Source: an uncultured Oscillibacter sp.
Lineage (GTDB): Bacteria > Bacillota > Clostridia > Oscillospirales > Oscillospiraceae
Length of the DNA: 64,000 nucleotides
Assembly (NCBI GenBank): GCA_947577075.1
Contig: CANPTW010000003.1
Location: forward strand, 1 to 64,000
Reading direction: 5' to 3'
Below the pieces are notes generated by a model that ran no database searches, was not told the DNA's origin, and was given only the letters and a program-made list of their open reading frames with translations. The translations under genes and the position numbers were made by a program. Shown in pieces: positions 23,888 to 32,762 of the stretch; position 1 is the stretch's first letter, and every line of letters begins with the position of its first letter.

Positions 23888-25045
23888 TTATTTTTTTGCC
23901 AGGGGCAGTGCCCGGTAGATGTCCAGGATGCGGCCGAAGAGGGGATTTTCCGGCTTCAGGCCGGAGTAAGCCTCCAGGGCGGCGGCGGGGCCGTCGGCCC
24001 GGATTTTGGCCAGCAGCTCCACGCTCTGGGGATCCTCCGGGCAGTCGAACCGCAGGGCGGCGGCGGCGCCGAAGAGCAGATGGTCCACCGGCAGGCCATA
24101 GGAGGCGGTGGTGGTCAGGGGCTTGATGAGACGGTCCCCGGCCTCCAGCTTCCGGATGGGCTCCCGGCCCACCCGCAGAACCTCGTCCTCCAGGAAGGGG
24201 TTTTGATAGCGGGCAAAAATCTTTTCCACATAGGCGTGGTGCGCGTCCGGGTCGAAGCCAAACTCACGGATGAGCCCCTCGCCGCTTTCCGAGATGGCGG
24301 CGTGGACGATCTCCCCGATGACCGGGTCCGCAATGCTGTCCTTGATGGTGGCGTAGCCTTTCAGATAGCCCAAGTATGCGCAGATGGCGTGGCCGCTGTT
24401 CAGGGTGAAGAGCTTCCGCTCCAGATAGGCCATCAGGTTGTCGGCAAAGGTCAGGCCCGGGATGTCCGGCAGTTCACCCTTCCAGGCGGATTTCTCCACG
24501 TCCCACTCGCAGTAGCGCTCCACCGCCGCGTCCAGGATATTCTCAAAATTGGGCTTGGGGCAGATCCGGTCCACGGCGCAGTCGGCGAAGCCGATGTTGG
24601 CCTCCAGGAAGGCGGTCTCCTCAGCGTTCAGGTGCTTCACCACCTCGTTTTTCAGGCGGGTGGTGGTCCGCAGTCCGTTCTCGCAGCAGACCACGTTCAT
24701 GGGCGCGGTGTTCCCGGCCTGGATGCGGGCCTGGACGCCCCCGGCGATGGACTTGGCGATGATGGGCAGAACGTTGGGCCCCACGGCAGTGGTGATGAGG
24801 TCGCACTGCGCCACCTTCTCCGCAAACGCCGGAGCGTTGGAAAGCACGCCGTCCACGTTGCTGATGGCGATTTCCCCGGGCTCCTTGTCCAGGATGTGAA
24901 CCGTGTAGGCGTGATCCCGGTTCAGCGCCTCGATGATGGGCTCCACCACGTCGGCGAAGGTGACGTGCCAGCCCGCCTGGGAGAGCAGGGCGCCGATAAA
25001 GCCCCGGCCAATGTTGCCCGCGCCGATTTGAATTGCCTGTTTCAT
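23888..25045 (-). CDS. mtlD: Mannitol-1-phosphate 5-dehydrogenase
   Basis: 385 residues, the normal MtlD length. It oxidises mannitol-1-phosphate to fructose-6-phosphate with NAD+. The N-terminal Rossmann loop is QIGAGNIGRGFIG. The conserved core includes NSGHAICAYLGYLKGY with the polyol-dehydrogenase Lys/His region. AAAGGAGGAG precedes the ATG. It stands alone with its own terminator, beside pgi, which acts on its product. A mannitol-type PTS permease lies 6 kb away, under different control. Confidence 0.95.
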   Translation of the reverse strand: MKQAIQIGAGNIGRGFIGALLSQAGWHVTFADVVEPIIEALNRDHAYTVHILDKEPGEIAISNVDGVLSNAPAFAEKVAQCDLITTAVGPNVLPIIAKSIAGGVQARIQAGNTAPMNVVCCENGLRTTTRLKNEVVKHLNAEETAFLEANIGFADCAVDRICPKPNFENILDAAVERYCEWDVEKSAWKGELPDIPGLTFADNLMAYLERKLFTLNSGHAICAYLGYLKGYATIKDSIADPVIGEIVHAAISESGEGLIREFGFDPDAHHAYVEKIFARYQNPFLEDEVLRVGREPIRKLEAGDRLIKPLTTTASYGLPVDHLLFGAAAALRFDCPEDPQSVELLAKIRADGPAAALEAYSGLKPENPLFGRILDIYRALPLAKK

Positions 25046-25109
25046 ATAACTCCTCCTTTAAAAGTAACCGTTCTGGTGTCGTAATCGTTTTCGCCACAAC
25101 TCGAAAGAA

Positions 25110-25138
25110 GGCCGCCTCGCCCTTGAGACGGGGCGGCC
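25110..25138 (-). terminator. Hairpin between pgi and mtlD
   Basis: 7-bp stem GGCCGCC / GGCGGCC with a 15-base loop in the 197-base gap after pgi. A second, AT-rich 11-bp perfect inverted repeat (AACTTTTTCTT / AAGAAAAAGTT, 25221-25244) overlaps the pgi stop codon. Confidence 0.45.
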
Positions 25139-25242
25139 CCTTAACTGGAGAGTCTTCGTTGCCGTCGCTCCGGCTTGGAATATCACCAGACTGTCAGAGC
25201 GAGATAAAGTTCTCTTTGGCAACTTTTTCTTACAAGAAAAAG

Positions 25243-26580
25243 TTACTTGCCGAGCTTCGCCTCCAGGGCGGCTTTCTGCTCCTCGTAGCCGGGCTTGCCC
25301 AGCAGGGCGAACATGTTCTTCTTATAGGCCTCCACGCCGGGCTGGTCGAAGGGGTTGACCTCCAGCAGGTAGCCGGACAGGCCGCAGGCGTACTCGAAGA
25401 AGTAGATCAGCTGGCCCAGGGAGTCGGCGCTCTTGCCGTCGGTTTCCACGATGACGTTGGGCACGCCGCCCTCGGTGTGGGCCAGCAGGGTGCCCTCCAT
25501 GGCCTTGTCCCGGATGTAGTCCATGGACTCCCCGGCCAGGAAGTTCAGCCCGTCGCCGTTGACCTCGTCCCGGGGCACCAGCAGCTGGTGCTCGGAGGCC
25601 CCCAGGCGGACCACGGTCTCAAACATGATACGCCGCCCGGCCTGGATATACTGGCCCATGGAGTGGAGGTCCGCGGTGAACTCCACGCTGGCGGGGAAGA
25701 GGCCCTTGCCGTCCTTGCCCTCGCTCTCGCCGTAGAGCTGCTTCCACCACTCCAGCATGAAGCGGAAGGCCGGGTCGTAGCAGGCCAGGACCTCGATGCT
25801 CCAGCCCTTGCGGTACAGCGCGTCCCGGAGGGCGGCGTAGGTCCAGGCGGGATTCTCATAGGAGCCGGTCTCGCAGACCTTCATCATCTTGGCCGCGCCG
25901 CCCATGAGTTCCTCAATGTCGACCCCCGCCACGGCGATGGGCAGCAGGCCCACGGCGGTGAGGACGGAGTACCGCCCGCCCACGCCGTCGGGTACCACGA
26001 AGCTCTCCCAGCCCTCCTCGTTGGCCAGGGACTTCAGGGCCCCCCGGGCCTTGTCGGTGGTGGCGTAGATGCGGCCCTTGGCCCCGGCCTTGCCGTATTT
26101 CTTCTCCAGGGCGTCCCGGAAGAAGCGGAAGGCCACGGCGGGCTCCGTGGTGGTGCCGGACTTGGAGATCACGTTGACGGAGAAGTCCTCGTCCCCGATG
26201 AGGTCGAAGACCTCCTGCATGGCGTCGGCGGAGAGGCCGTTGCCCACGAAGTAGATATTCGGGGTCTTCTTGTTTTTCTTCTGGTTATAGTTGGGGGAGC
26301 AGAGATATTCCACCACGCCCCGGGCTCCCAGATAGCTTCCGCCGATGCCGATGACCACCAGGGCCTTGGAGTCGTCCTGAATCCTCCTGGCGGCGGCCTG
26401 GATGCGGGCGAACTCCTCCTTGTCGTAGTCCACAGGGAGGCGGACCCAGTCGGTGAACTCGTGGCCAAGGCCCGTGTGCTTCTGGAGCTTCTCCTGGGCC
26501 TCCGCCAGGCGGGGGGCGGCGGCGTCCCGGTAGTCGGCGGGGATAAAGTTTTCGATCTGGAAGGATTTGACGTTCAGCAT
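25243..26580 (-). CDS. pgi: Glucose-6-phosphate isomerase
   Basis: 446 residues, the short bacterial form. It interconverts glucose-6-phosphate and fructose-6-phosphate in glycolysis. Conserved sites are [13 protein letters not shown], the sugar-phosphate SKSGTTTEP loop, [15 protein letters not shown] and a C-terminal [12 protein letters not shown] with the catalytic Lys. The ATG at 26580 has AAGGAAG 9 bases upstream. The longer open frame starts inside the promoter region and is not used. Confidence 0.96.
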   Translation of the reverse strand: MLNVKSFQIENFIPADYRDAAAPRLAEAQEKLQKHTGLGHEFTDWVRLPVDYDKEEFARIQAAARRIQDDSKALVVIGIGGSYLGARGVVEYLCSPNYNQKKNKKTPNIYFVGNGLSADAMQEVFDLIGDEDFSVNVISKSGTTTEPAVAFRFFRDALEKKYGKAGAKGRIYATTDKARGALKSLANEEGWESFVVPDGVGGRYSVLTAVGLLPIAVAGVDIEELMGGAAKMMKVCETGSYENPAWTYAALRDALYRKGWSIEVLACYDPAFRFMLEWWKQLYGESEGKDGKGLFPASVEFTADLHSMGQYIQAGRRIMFETVVRLGASEHQLLVPRDEVNGDGLNFLAGESMDYIRDKAMEGTLLAHTEGGVPNVIVETDGKSADSLGQLIYFFEYACGLSGYLLEVNPFDQPGVEAYKKNMFALLGKPGYEEQKAALEAKLGK

Positions 26581-26647
26581 GATGCAGCTTCCTTTCCGTG
26601 TGGTGTCGGTATTTTTGTGGTTTCCCGCTAAAAGCGATGCTGAAACC

Positions 26648-26676
26648 AGTATAGCATTTCGGCAGGTTGACGGCAA
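26648..26676 (-). promoter_or_regulatory. pgi promoter
   Basis: Minus-strand TTGCCG and TATACT with a 17-base spacer, about 68 bases before the pgi start. Confidence 0.65.
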
Positions 26677-26713
26677 GATGCAGCGGGGAAAAAGTTGGTA
26701 AAATTTTGCGCCC

Positions 26714-27070
26714 CTACCGTTGGATAAGAAGCGCGCCCATCCCCAGGACCTGGCGGTGAAATTGGAGGAGGGCGGCTTTTCCCGCCTCCGTGCGGCCCAG
26801 CGGGAGCTTGAGCTCCGCGCCGCGCTTCAGCGGCTCCACGGTGCAGACGGGAGCGCCGAGAGACTTCCCCCCGGTTCCGGCCCACAGGTCGATGCCCCCA
26901 CCGTCCATGGAGGCGGTTCCGCGCAGATATCCGTAGTCAAGGGGGCAGGTGATATGGGGATATCCGGGATGCGGGGCCCCTCTGGGCCGGTGGGTGATGA
27001 TTTCCGGCTCCGGTACCAGCTCGTCCAAGGCATCCCGGAATCCCCTGTCAAAGTTGTCCAAAAAAGCCAC
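26714..27070 (-). CDS. Short inorganic-pyrophosphatase-like protein
   Basis: 118 residues. The core segment [20 protein letters not shown], then LWAG, mirrors the soluble family I pyrophosphatase signature (DYGY(I/L).GT.S.DGD..D). Both Asp positions of the D-G-D..D box are at least partly kept. Known family I enzymes are 160-180 residues, so this is a shortened relative. It may hydrolyse a different phosphoanhydride or be a conserved hypothetical. The start is GTG at 27070 with a poor ribosome site. It is divergent from glmS, whose promoter begins 17 bases away. Confidence 0.65.
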   Translation of the reverse strand: MAFLDNFDRGFRDALDELVPEPEIITHRPRGAPHPGYPHITCPLDYGYLRGTASMDGGGIDLWAGTGGKSLGAPVCTVEPLKRGAELKLPLGRTEAGKAALLQFHRQVLGMGALLIQR

Positions 27071-27086
27071 CCGTTTCTAAGGCAGG

Positions 27087-27115
27087 TTGACAATTGGAAT
27101 CTGGTTCCGTATAAT
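27087..27115 (+). promoter_or_regulatory. Consensus promoter of the glmS transcript
   Basis: TTGACA, 17 bases, TATAAT: an exact sigma-A consensus. It gives a leader of about 265 bases containing the ribozyme. Confidence 0.85.
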
Positions 27116-27174
27116 GCAGTAAGGCCGAAAGGCCGCGCAAATCGCAGAGGTGAAAGGAGATCATGGGGAAGCCC

Positions 27175-27345
27175 CCATCAAAGCGCCATGAGCCGGTTTC
27201 GGCCGGATAACGAGGTGAGGGGAGTATCGAGGGATTCGGCGGATGCCCCTCCGTGCCCGGGCAGGCGCGATACACGGCTTTAAATATGCGGGCAACCGCA
27301 AAACAGAGGAGCCGTGACCGCCCTGGGAAGACAAATGACTGCGCA
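27175..27345 (+). ncRNA. glmS ribozyme/riboswitch
   Basis: The leader of glmS contains the conserved glmS-ribozyme pieces in order: AAGCGCC at 27181-27187, ACGAGGTG, GGGAGTATCGAGG, then ATTCGGCGGATGCCCC, and further paired elements with GGCTTTAAATATGCGGGCAACCGC. In the established class, glucosamine-6-phosphate bound as coenzyme triggers cleavage just 5' of the G in A|GCGCC, here between 27182 and 27183. The cut message is then degraded. It lies within one transcript with glmS. The 3' boundary is approximate. Confidence 0.9.
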
Positions 27346-27386
27346 TTTGTCCTCTTAATTTTCCAAATTAGGAGGAACTTGATCCC

Positions 27387-29225
27387 ATGTGTGGAATTGT
27401 AGGCTTTGTGGGCCGTGAGCAGGCCGCGCCTGTTTTGCTGGAGGGACTCCGGCAGATGGAGTACCGGGGCTATGACTCCGCCGGCGTCGCCGTTCGGTCG
27501 GAGACCCGGGGGCTCCAGGTGCGCAAGTCCAAGGGCCGGCTCCAGGTTCTGGCGGACCTGACCCACGGCGGCGCGGACCTGGAGGGCGTGCTTGGCATCG
27601 GGCACACCCGCTGGGCCACCCACGGCGAACCCAACGATGTAAACGCCCACCCCCATGTCAGCGGGGACGGCAGGATCGCCCTGGTACATAACGGCATCAT
27701 CGAAAACTACCTGGAGCTCAAGGAGCTCCTCACCCGGCGGGGAGTGGTCTTTACCTCCGAGACGGACACCGAGGTGGTGGCCCACCTCCTGGAATTCCAT
27801 TACCAGGAGTGCGGCAACATGCTGGAGGCCGTGGGCCGGTGCCTGCGGCGGATCGAGGGGTCCTATGCCTTCGGCATCATCTGCTCCGACTACCCTAACG
27901 CCCTCATTGCCGCCCGGAAGGACAGCCCGCTGATCATCGGCTTCGGGGAGGGGGAGAACTTCATCGCCTCCGACGCCACGGCCATCATCCGGCATACCCG
28001 GGACGTGGCCTATATGAACGACGGGGAGATTGCCGTGCTGACGGCCCAGAGCGTGGACGTCTTCGACGACGAGCTGAACCCCCTGGAGAAGGAGCACAGC
28101 CACATCGGCTGGGACGCGGCCTCCGCGGAAAAGGGAGGCTATCCCCATTTTATGTTCAAGGAGATCCTGGAACAGCCGGAGGCCCTGCGGAAAACCATCT
28201 CCCCCCGCATCCGGGAGGGCCGGGTGGTGCTGGACGATATCCGCCTGACGGCGGAGTACGCCCGGAGCGTCTCCCGTATTTACATGATCGCCTGCGGCTC
28301 CGCCTATCACGCGGGAGTGGTGGGAAAGTACACCTGGGAGCGCCTGCTCCGCCGCCCGGTGGAGGTGGTGCTGGCCTCGGAGTTCCGCTACAGCGAGCCG
28401 CTGGTGGATGAGCATACCCTGGTGATTGCGGTGAGCCAGTCCGGGGAAACCCTGGACACCATGGCCGCCCTCCGGGAGGCGAAGCGCCTGGGAGGCCGGA
28501 CGCTGGCCGTCTGCAACGTGGTGGGCAGCTCCATCGCCCGGGAGGCGGACGATGTGCTCTACACCTGGGCCGGGCCGGAGATTGCCGTGGCCACCAGCAA
28601 GGGCTACTCGACCCAGCTGGCGGCCCTGGACCTGGTGGGACTGTATCTGGCGGACCTGCTGGGAACGGTGGAAAAGAGGGAATACGACGAAATCCTGGCG
28701 GAGCTCCAGGCCCTGCCGGAGAAAATGAGCCGCTATCTGGAGAACTTTGAGGACACAAAGTATTTTGCCTCCCGGTACTTCAACCACGACTCCATTTTCT
28801 TTATCGGCCGGAATCTGGATTACGCCATGGGCCTGGAGGGGTCCCTGAAGCTGAAGGAAATCAGCTACATCCACTCGGAGGCCTACGCCTCCGGGGAGCT
28901 GAAGCACGGAACCATCTCCCTGATCGAGCCGGGAACGCTGGTGGTGGCCCTGGGGACCTACGCGGCCCTCTTCGACAAGGCCATGAGCAATGTGGTGGAG
29001 GTGAAGTCCCGGGGGGCCACGGTGCTGGCCGTTACAACGGAGCGCTTCCGGGAGCGGATGGAGAAGACCGCCGACGGGGTGGTGGCCGTGCCGGAAACCC
29101 ATCCCCTTCTTCAGCCCTCCCTGAGCATTGTGCCCCTCCAGCTCTTTGCCTATTACGTGGCGCTGCAGCGGGGCTGCGACATCGACAAGCCCAGAAACCT
29201 GGCGAAGTCGGTGACGGTGGAATAG
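27387..29225 (+). CDS. glmS: Glutamine-fructose-6-phosphate aminotransferase (isomerizing)
   Basis: 612 residues. It makes glucosamine-6-phosphate from fructose-6-phosphate and glutamine, the first step to UDP-GlcNAc for the cell wall. The N-terminal glutaminase begins MCGIVGFVG with catalytic Cys2. Two SIS isomerase domains follow, with CGSAYHAG and SQSGETLDT in the first and SEAYASGELKHG in the second, and the C-terminal DKPRNLAKSVTVE is invariant. TTAGGAGGAA lies 11 bases before the ATG. Controlled by the ribozyme in its leader. Confidence 0.98.
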   Translation: MCGIVGFVGREQAAPVLLEGLRQMEYRGYDSAGVAVRSETRGLQVRKSKGRLQVLADLTHGGADLEGVLGIGHTRWATHGEPNDVNAHPHVSGDGRIALVHNGIIENYLELKELLTRRGVVFTSETDTEVVAHLLEFHYQECGNMLEAVGRCLRRIEGSYAFGIICSDYPNALIAARKDSPLIIGFGEGENFIASDATAIIRHTRDVAYMNDGEIAVLTAQSVDVFDDELNPLEKEHSHIGWDAASAEKGGYPHFMFKEILEQPEALRKTISPRIREGRVVLDDIRLTAEYARSVSRIYMIACGSAYHAGVVGKYTWERLLRRPVEVVLASEFRYSEPLVDEHTLVIAVSQSGETLDTMAALREAKRLGGRTLAVCNVVGSSIAREADDVLYTWAGPEIAVATSKGYSTQLAALDLVGLYLADLLGTVEKREYDEILAELQALPEKMSRYLENFEDTKYFASRYFNHDSIFFIGRNLDYAMGLEGSLKLKEISYIHSEAYASGELKHGTISLIEPGTLVVALGTYAALFDKAMSNVVEVKSRGATVLAVTTERFRERMEKTADGVVAVPETHPLLQPSLSIVPLQLFAYYVALQRGCDIDKPRNLAKSVTVE

Positions 29226-29285
29226 CGGCCCATAAACCGCGTTCCGTTTCCCCCGGTCCTGCCCGGCGTCCGCCGCGCTCCGGTT

Positions 29286-29331
29286 CCCCCGCCCCGGGCC
29301 CCGCTTTGCGGGAGCCGGGGCGGGGGTTTTT
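29286..29331 (+). terminator. glmS terminator
   Basis: 12-bp stem (CCCCCGCCCCGG / CCGGGGCGGGGG) enclosing a smaller hairpin, followed by five Ts. Confidence 0.85.
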
Positions 29332-29333
29332 CA

Positions 29334-29489
29334 GGGCCTGCTCCCGTAAGGGAACTGTGGGGAGGTTCGGGCAGATGTTTGCCGGATGCAAGGCGAAAAT
29401 CCGCAGGCATGCCGGCGCGCGTCAAACATTTTCAGCGCGGCGGAGGGCAGAATGAAAAGACGGGGATTTGGGCTTACGGGAACAGGCCC
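29334..29489 (-). repeat. Family A MITE-like repeat, copy A4
   Basis: 156-bp diverged copy in minus orientation, starting GGGCCTGCTCCCGTAAG and ending CTTACGGGAACAGGCCC. The core reads TTGCCGGATGCAAGGC as in copy A2. It fills the gap between the glmS terminator and the stop codon of the dehydrogenase gene, which lies 6 bases away. Confidence 0.85.
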
Positions 29490-29494
29490 CGGGA

Positions 29495-30757
29495 TCAGGC
29501 TACGCCGAAGTGCCGGAAGAGGATGTCCTCCGCCTCGGAGTTCCAGAGGCCGCTGTGGGCGTCGCAGCAGTCCGCCAGACGGGCGAAGAGCGGGTCTGTT
29601 TTTCCCTTCTCCCGGAAGTCCGCGATGGCGGTGAGAGGCATGTCGAACTGGGTATAGGTGAGTTTTTTCCCGCCGGGGAGGCTGGGGAGGTTCTTTGTGG
29701 TTTCCACGATGGAGTCCATGCCGCCCACATGGGTGACCATGACGGCGGGGCGGATTTTCCCCTCCGCCGCCAGGCGGATGGCCTCCTTGAGGTCGCCGGT
29801 GCTTCCTCCGGTGGTGCCGATGATGTGGGTGGAGGAATAGTGGCAGTTATAGAGGTTGATGGTGGCGGAGAACCCCTTGTCCATGGGCCCGGAGAAGAAG
29901 TTCATGCACCCGTCGAAGCCCAGCAGCCGGTCCCCCAGCTCCGCCAGGGAGCGGATGGAGTTATAGACGAATACGTCGTCATACCCCTTCCCGCCGGTGA
30001 GCTCCATCAGCCGGGTGAACTCATCGGGGCACTCGCTGGGGTTGATGTACGTCAGGCGGATGCCGTGGGCGGCGGCCCTGGACTCGGGGATCAGCTGCCG
30101 GGCCCGGGCGATCCGCTCGCCGGAGAGGTCCGTTACCACGATCATGCCGGGCTTCTTCTCCAGGGTCAGGGCGTATTCAATGGCGCCCAGGCCCATGGGG
30201 CCGCAGCCTCCCATAATGAGGAGGCTGCCCCCCTCCTTGACGCCCATGGTATGCTCGTGGCTGTGCCGGTCCGTGTGATAGATGTCGTGATACCCGCCCA
30301 CGACGCAGCTCATGGGTTCCCCCAGGCTGGCTTCGAAATAGCTTTCGCCGTCGTAGTGAAGGAGATACCCCAGCTCCATGACCTCGGGAGGGACCACGCA
30401 GTAGGTGCAGGCCCCGCCGAAGTATTCATAGGAGTAGCCGGGAGAGGCCAGGCTTCCCTTATAGTTCAGGGCGGGCTGCTGGGCGAATTTCTCCCCGGGA
30501 GCGAATTCGCCCAGCCATTTTTTCCCGACCTTCACGATGTCGCCGGCAAACTCGTGGCCGATGATAACGGGGTGTGTGTCCACATTGGAAGGACAGCGCT
30601 TGTGGGCCTTGCCCTGGACCAGCAGCTTGTACGTGGACATGCAGATGCTGTCGCTCATGACCCGGACCAGAATCTCGTCGTCCCGGATGGGGGGCAGGTC
30701 GAACTCCTCCAGGCGGATGTCGTAAGCGCCGTAGAGACGCACGCCCTTAGACCGCAT
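29495..30757 (-). CDS. Zinc-binding dehydrogenase resembling L-sorbose-1-phosphate reductase
   Basis: 420 residues of the medium-chain dehydrogenase superfamily. The Zn-site segment GHEFAGDIVKVG, a Rossmann loop GGCGPMGLGAIEYA and the extended size with CMSTYK near residue 40 match the SorE/YggP group. That group reduces L-sorbose-1-phosphate to glucitol-6-phosphate, or oxidises related hexitol phosphates. It starts 3 bases after the mtlA-type gene and is the last gene of the DeoR-controlled PTS operon, so it most likely acts on the sugar phosphate delivered by that permease. The exact substrate is open. Confidence 0.82.
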   Translation of the reverse strand: MRSKGVRLYGAYDIRLEEFDLPPIRDDEILVRVMSDSICMSTYKLLVQGKAHKRCPSNVDTHPVIIGHEFAGDIVKVGKKWLGEFAPGEKFAQQPALNYKGSLASPGYSYEYFGGACTYCVVPPEVMELGYLLHYDGESYFEASLGEPMSCVVGGYHDIYHTDRHSHEHTMGVKEGGSLLIMGGCGPMGLGAIEYALTLEKKPGMIVVTDLSGERIARARQLIPESRAAAHGIRLTYINPSECPDEFTRLMELTGGKGYDDVFVYNSIRSLAELGDRLLGFDGCMNFFSGPMDKGFSATINLYNCHYSSTHIIGTTGGSTGDLKEAIRLAAEGKIRPAVMVTHVGGMDSIVETTKNLPSLPGGKKLTYTQFDMPLTAIADFREKGKTDPLFARLADCCDAHSGLWNSEAEDILFRHFGVA

Positions 30758-30760
30758 CGC

Positions 30761-32674
30761 TTACTCCAGGCCGTTGAGCAGCTTGTAGAGCTGGTCCACG
30801 CCGGCGTTGTCCACCAGCTTGTCGGTGTCCTCCTCGGTTTCGGCCACCTGGACGATGCGGTCCAGAATGTCCATATGCTCCTCGCCGGTGGAGGCGATGC
30901 CCACCACCAGGCGGACGAGCTCCTCGTCCTCGCCCCAGACGATGCCCTCGGGATAGGTCATCACGACGAGGCCGGTCTTCTTGATAAAGCTGCGGGACTC
31001 GTTTGTGCCGTGGGGAATGGCCACATGGCTGCCGATGGCCACGGGGAAGCTGGCATCGCGGTCCAGCATGCCCTGAATATAGCCCTCCTCGGCGTAGCCG
31101 CTTTCCACCATCCGCTTGCCCACGGCCTTAATGGCCTCCTCGGGGCTGACGGGCTTGCAGTTCAGCACGATGTTTTTCTTCTCCAGCAGGATGGGCCGTT
31201 CTCCGGCGGGCTTCGCCTCCGCGGCGGCGGGGGCGGCGGCAGGGGCGGCGGCAGGGGCGGCTCCGCCCTTCCGGGCCTCCAGCAGCTCCTTTACCAGCAC
31301 GTCGTACTCCGGCGCGCCCATGAAGTTCTTGATGGGGATGATCCGGGCCTGGGGGGCGCGCTGGGCGGCCCGGCCGGACAGCTCGTGGTGGGTGACGACG
31401 ATCTGGCAGTCGCCGGGAATCTCGCCCACGGGGTAGTGGATGACCTCAATGTCCGTGATGCCCGCGTCCTTGAGCTTGTTGCGGACCATGGTGGCCCCCA
31501 TGGCGGAGGAGCCCATGCCCGCGTCGCAGGCGAAGACGATCTTCTTGACGTCCTTGGCGGAGACGGAAGCGCCGGTGGAGGAGGCGGGAACCGCCTGGCC
31601 CTTGGAGGCGGCCTTGCTGGCGGCCACCTGCGCCTGGGCCTCTTCCAGGCTGGCGTCCTTGCCGAAGAACTTCAGCAGGAAGACGGAGATCAGGAAGCTG
31701 ACCACGGCGGCGATGCCGATGCCCGCGATGTTGGCGAAGTACCCCCCCTTGGGCGTCATGAGCATCTCGGCGATGATAGAGCCGGGAGAGGCCGCCGCCA
31801 CCAGGCCGCCCTTCAGAACGGACAGGGTGAAGATGCCCACGATGTTGCCGACCATGGGGCCCAGGATGACGATGGGGTTCATGAGGACGTAGGGGAAGTA
31901 GATCTCGTGGATGCCGCCCACGAACTGGATGACGGCGGCGGCGCCGGCGGAGGAGCGGGTCTCGCCCTTACCGGCTACGCAGTAGGCCAGCAGGAGGCCA
32001 AGGCCCGGTCCGGGGTTGGACTCGATCATGAAGAGGATGGACTTGCCCGCTTCCATGGCCTCCTGGGTGCCGATGGGGGTGAAGACGCCGTGGTTGATGG
32101 CGTTGTTCAGGAAGAGCACCTTGGCGGGCTCCACCAGGATTGCGGTGAGGGGCAGCAGCCCGTTGTTCACCAGCAGACCCACGCCCGCGCCTAGGATATC
32201 CGTGATGGTCACGCAGGCGGGGCCGATGACGAAGATGGACAGCACCGCCAGGATGCCGCCGATGATGCCCACGGAGAAGTTGTTGACCACCATCTCGAAG
32301 CCGGCGGGGATGTGGCCCTCCATGGCCTTGTCAAACTTCTTGATGCACCAGCCGCCTAAGGGCCCGCAGATCATGGCCCCGATGAACATGGTGCTGGAGG
32401 TGGAGGCGATGGCGCCCAGGGTGGCCAGCGCGCCGGTGACGGCGCCCTTCTGCCCGCCCACGGCCCGGCCGCCGGTATAGCCGATCAGAATGGGAAGCAG
32501 GTACTGGAGCATGGGACCCACCATGGTGTTGATGGTGGCGGCGGGACCCCATTTGCCCAGCCAGCCGTCCGGGATGAACAGGGCGGCGATCAGGCCCCAG
32601 GCGATGAAGGCTCCAATGTTGGGCATGACCATGCCGCTGAGGAACCGTCCAAATTTTTGAACGCGCTCTTTCAT
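30761..32674 (-). CDS. mtlA: PTS mannitol-type permease, EIICBA fusion
   Basis: 637 residues. EIIC (about 1-345) has eight or more membrane segments and the GIHE signature near 254-257. EIIB carries the phosphocysteine in FACDAGMGSS (Cys383). An Ala/Pro linker of repeated APAA units (about 470-490) leads to EIIA with phospho-His555 in IPHGTNES. It imports and phosphorylates a hexitol or ketose, classically D-mannitol. Having EIIA fused as in E. coli MtlA is less usual in Firmicutes, where MtlF is commonly separate. ATG at 32674 follows AAAGGACG. Its true substrate may not be mannitol, given its neighbours. Confidence 0.92.
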   Translation of the reverse strand: MKERVQKFGRFLSGMVMPNIGAFIAWGLIAALFIPDGWLGKWGPAATINTMVGPMLQYLLPILIGYTGGRAVGGQKGAVTGALATLGAIASTSSTMFIGAMICGPLGGWCIKKFDKAMEGHIPAGFEMVVNNFSVGIIGGILAVLSIFVIGPACVTITDILGAGVGLLVNNGLLPLTAILVEPAKVLFLNNAINHGVFTPIGTQEAMEAGKSILFMIESNPGPGLGLLLAYCVAGKGETRSSAGAAAVIQFVGGIHEIYFPYVLMNPIVILGPMVGNIVGIFTLSVLKGGLVAAASPGSIIAEMLMTPKGGYFANIAGIGIAAVVSFLISVFLLKFFGKDASLEEAQAQVAASKAASKGQAVPASSTGASVSAKDVKKIVFACDAGMGSSAMGATMVRNKLKDAGITDIEVIHYPVGEIPGDCQIVVTHHELSGRAAQRAPQARIIPIKNFMGAPEYDVLVKELLEARKGGAAPAAAPAAAPAAAEAKPAGERPILLEKKNIVLNCKPVSPEEAIKAVGKRMVESGYAEEGYIQGMLDRDASFPVAIGSHVAIPHGTNESRSFIKKTGLVVMTYPEGIVWGEDEELVRLVVGIASTGEEHMDILDRIVQVAETEEDTDKLVDNAGVDQLYKLLNGLE

Positions 32675-32762
32675 AGAATAACGTCCTTTCTCTTGATTAG
32701 GTTGAAGGTCGGGAAGTAAGCATACCACTTCCCGGCTGGGGAAAAACGCGGAAATGCGGGGC

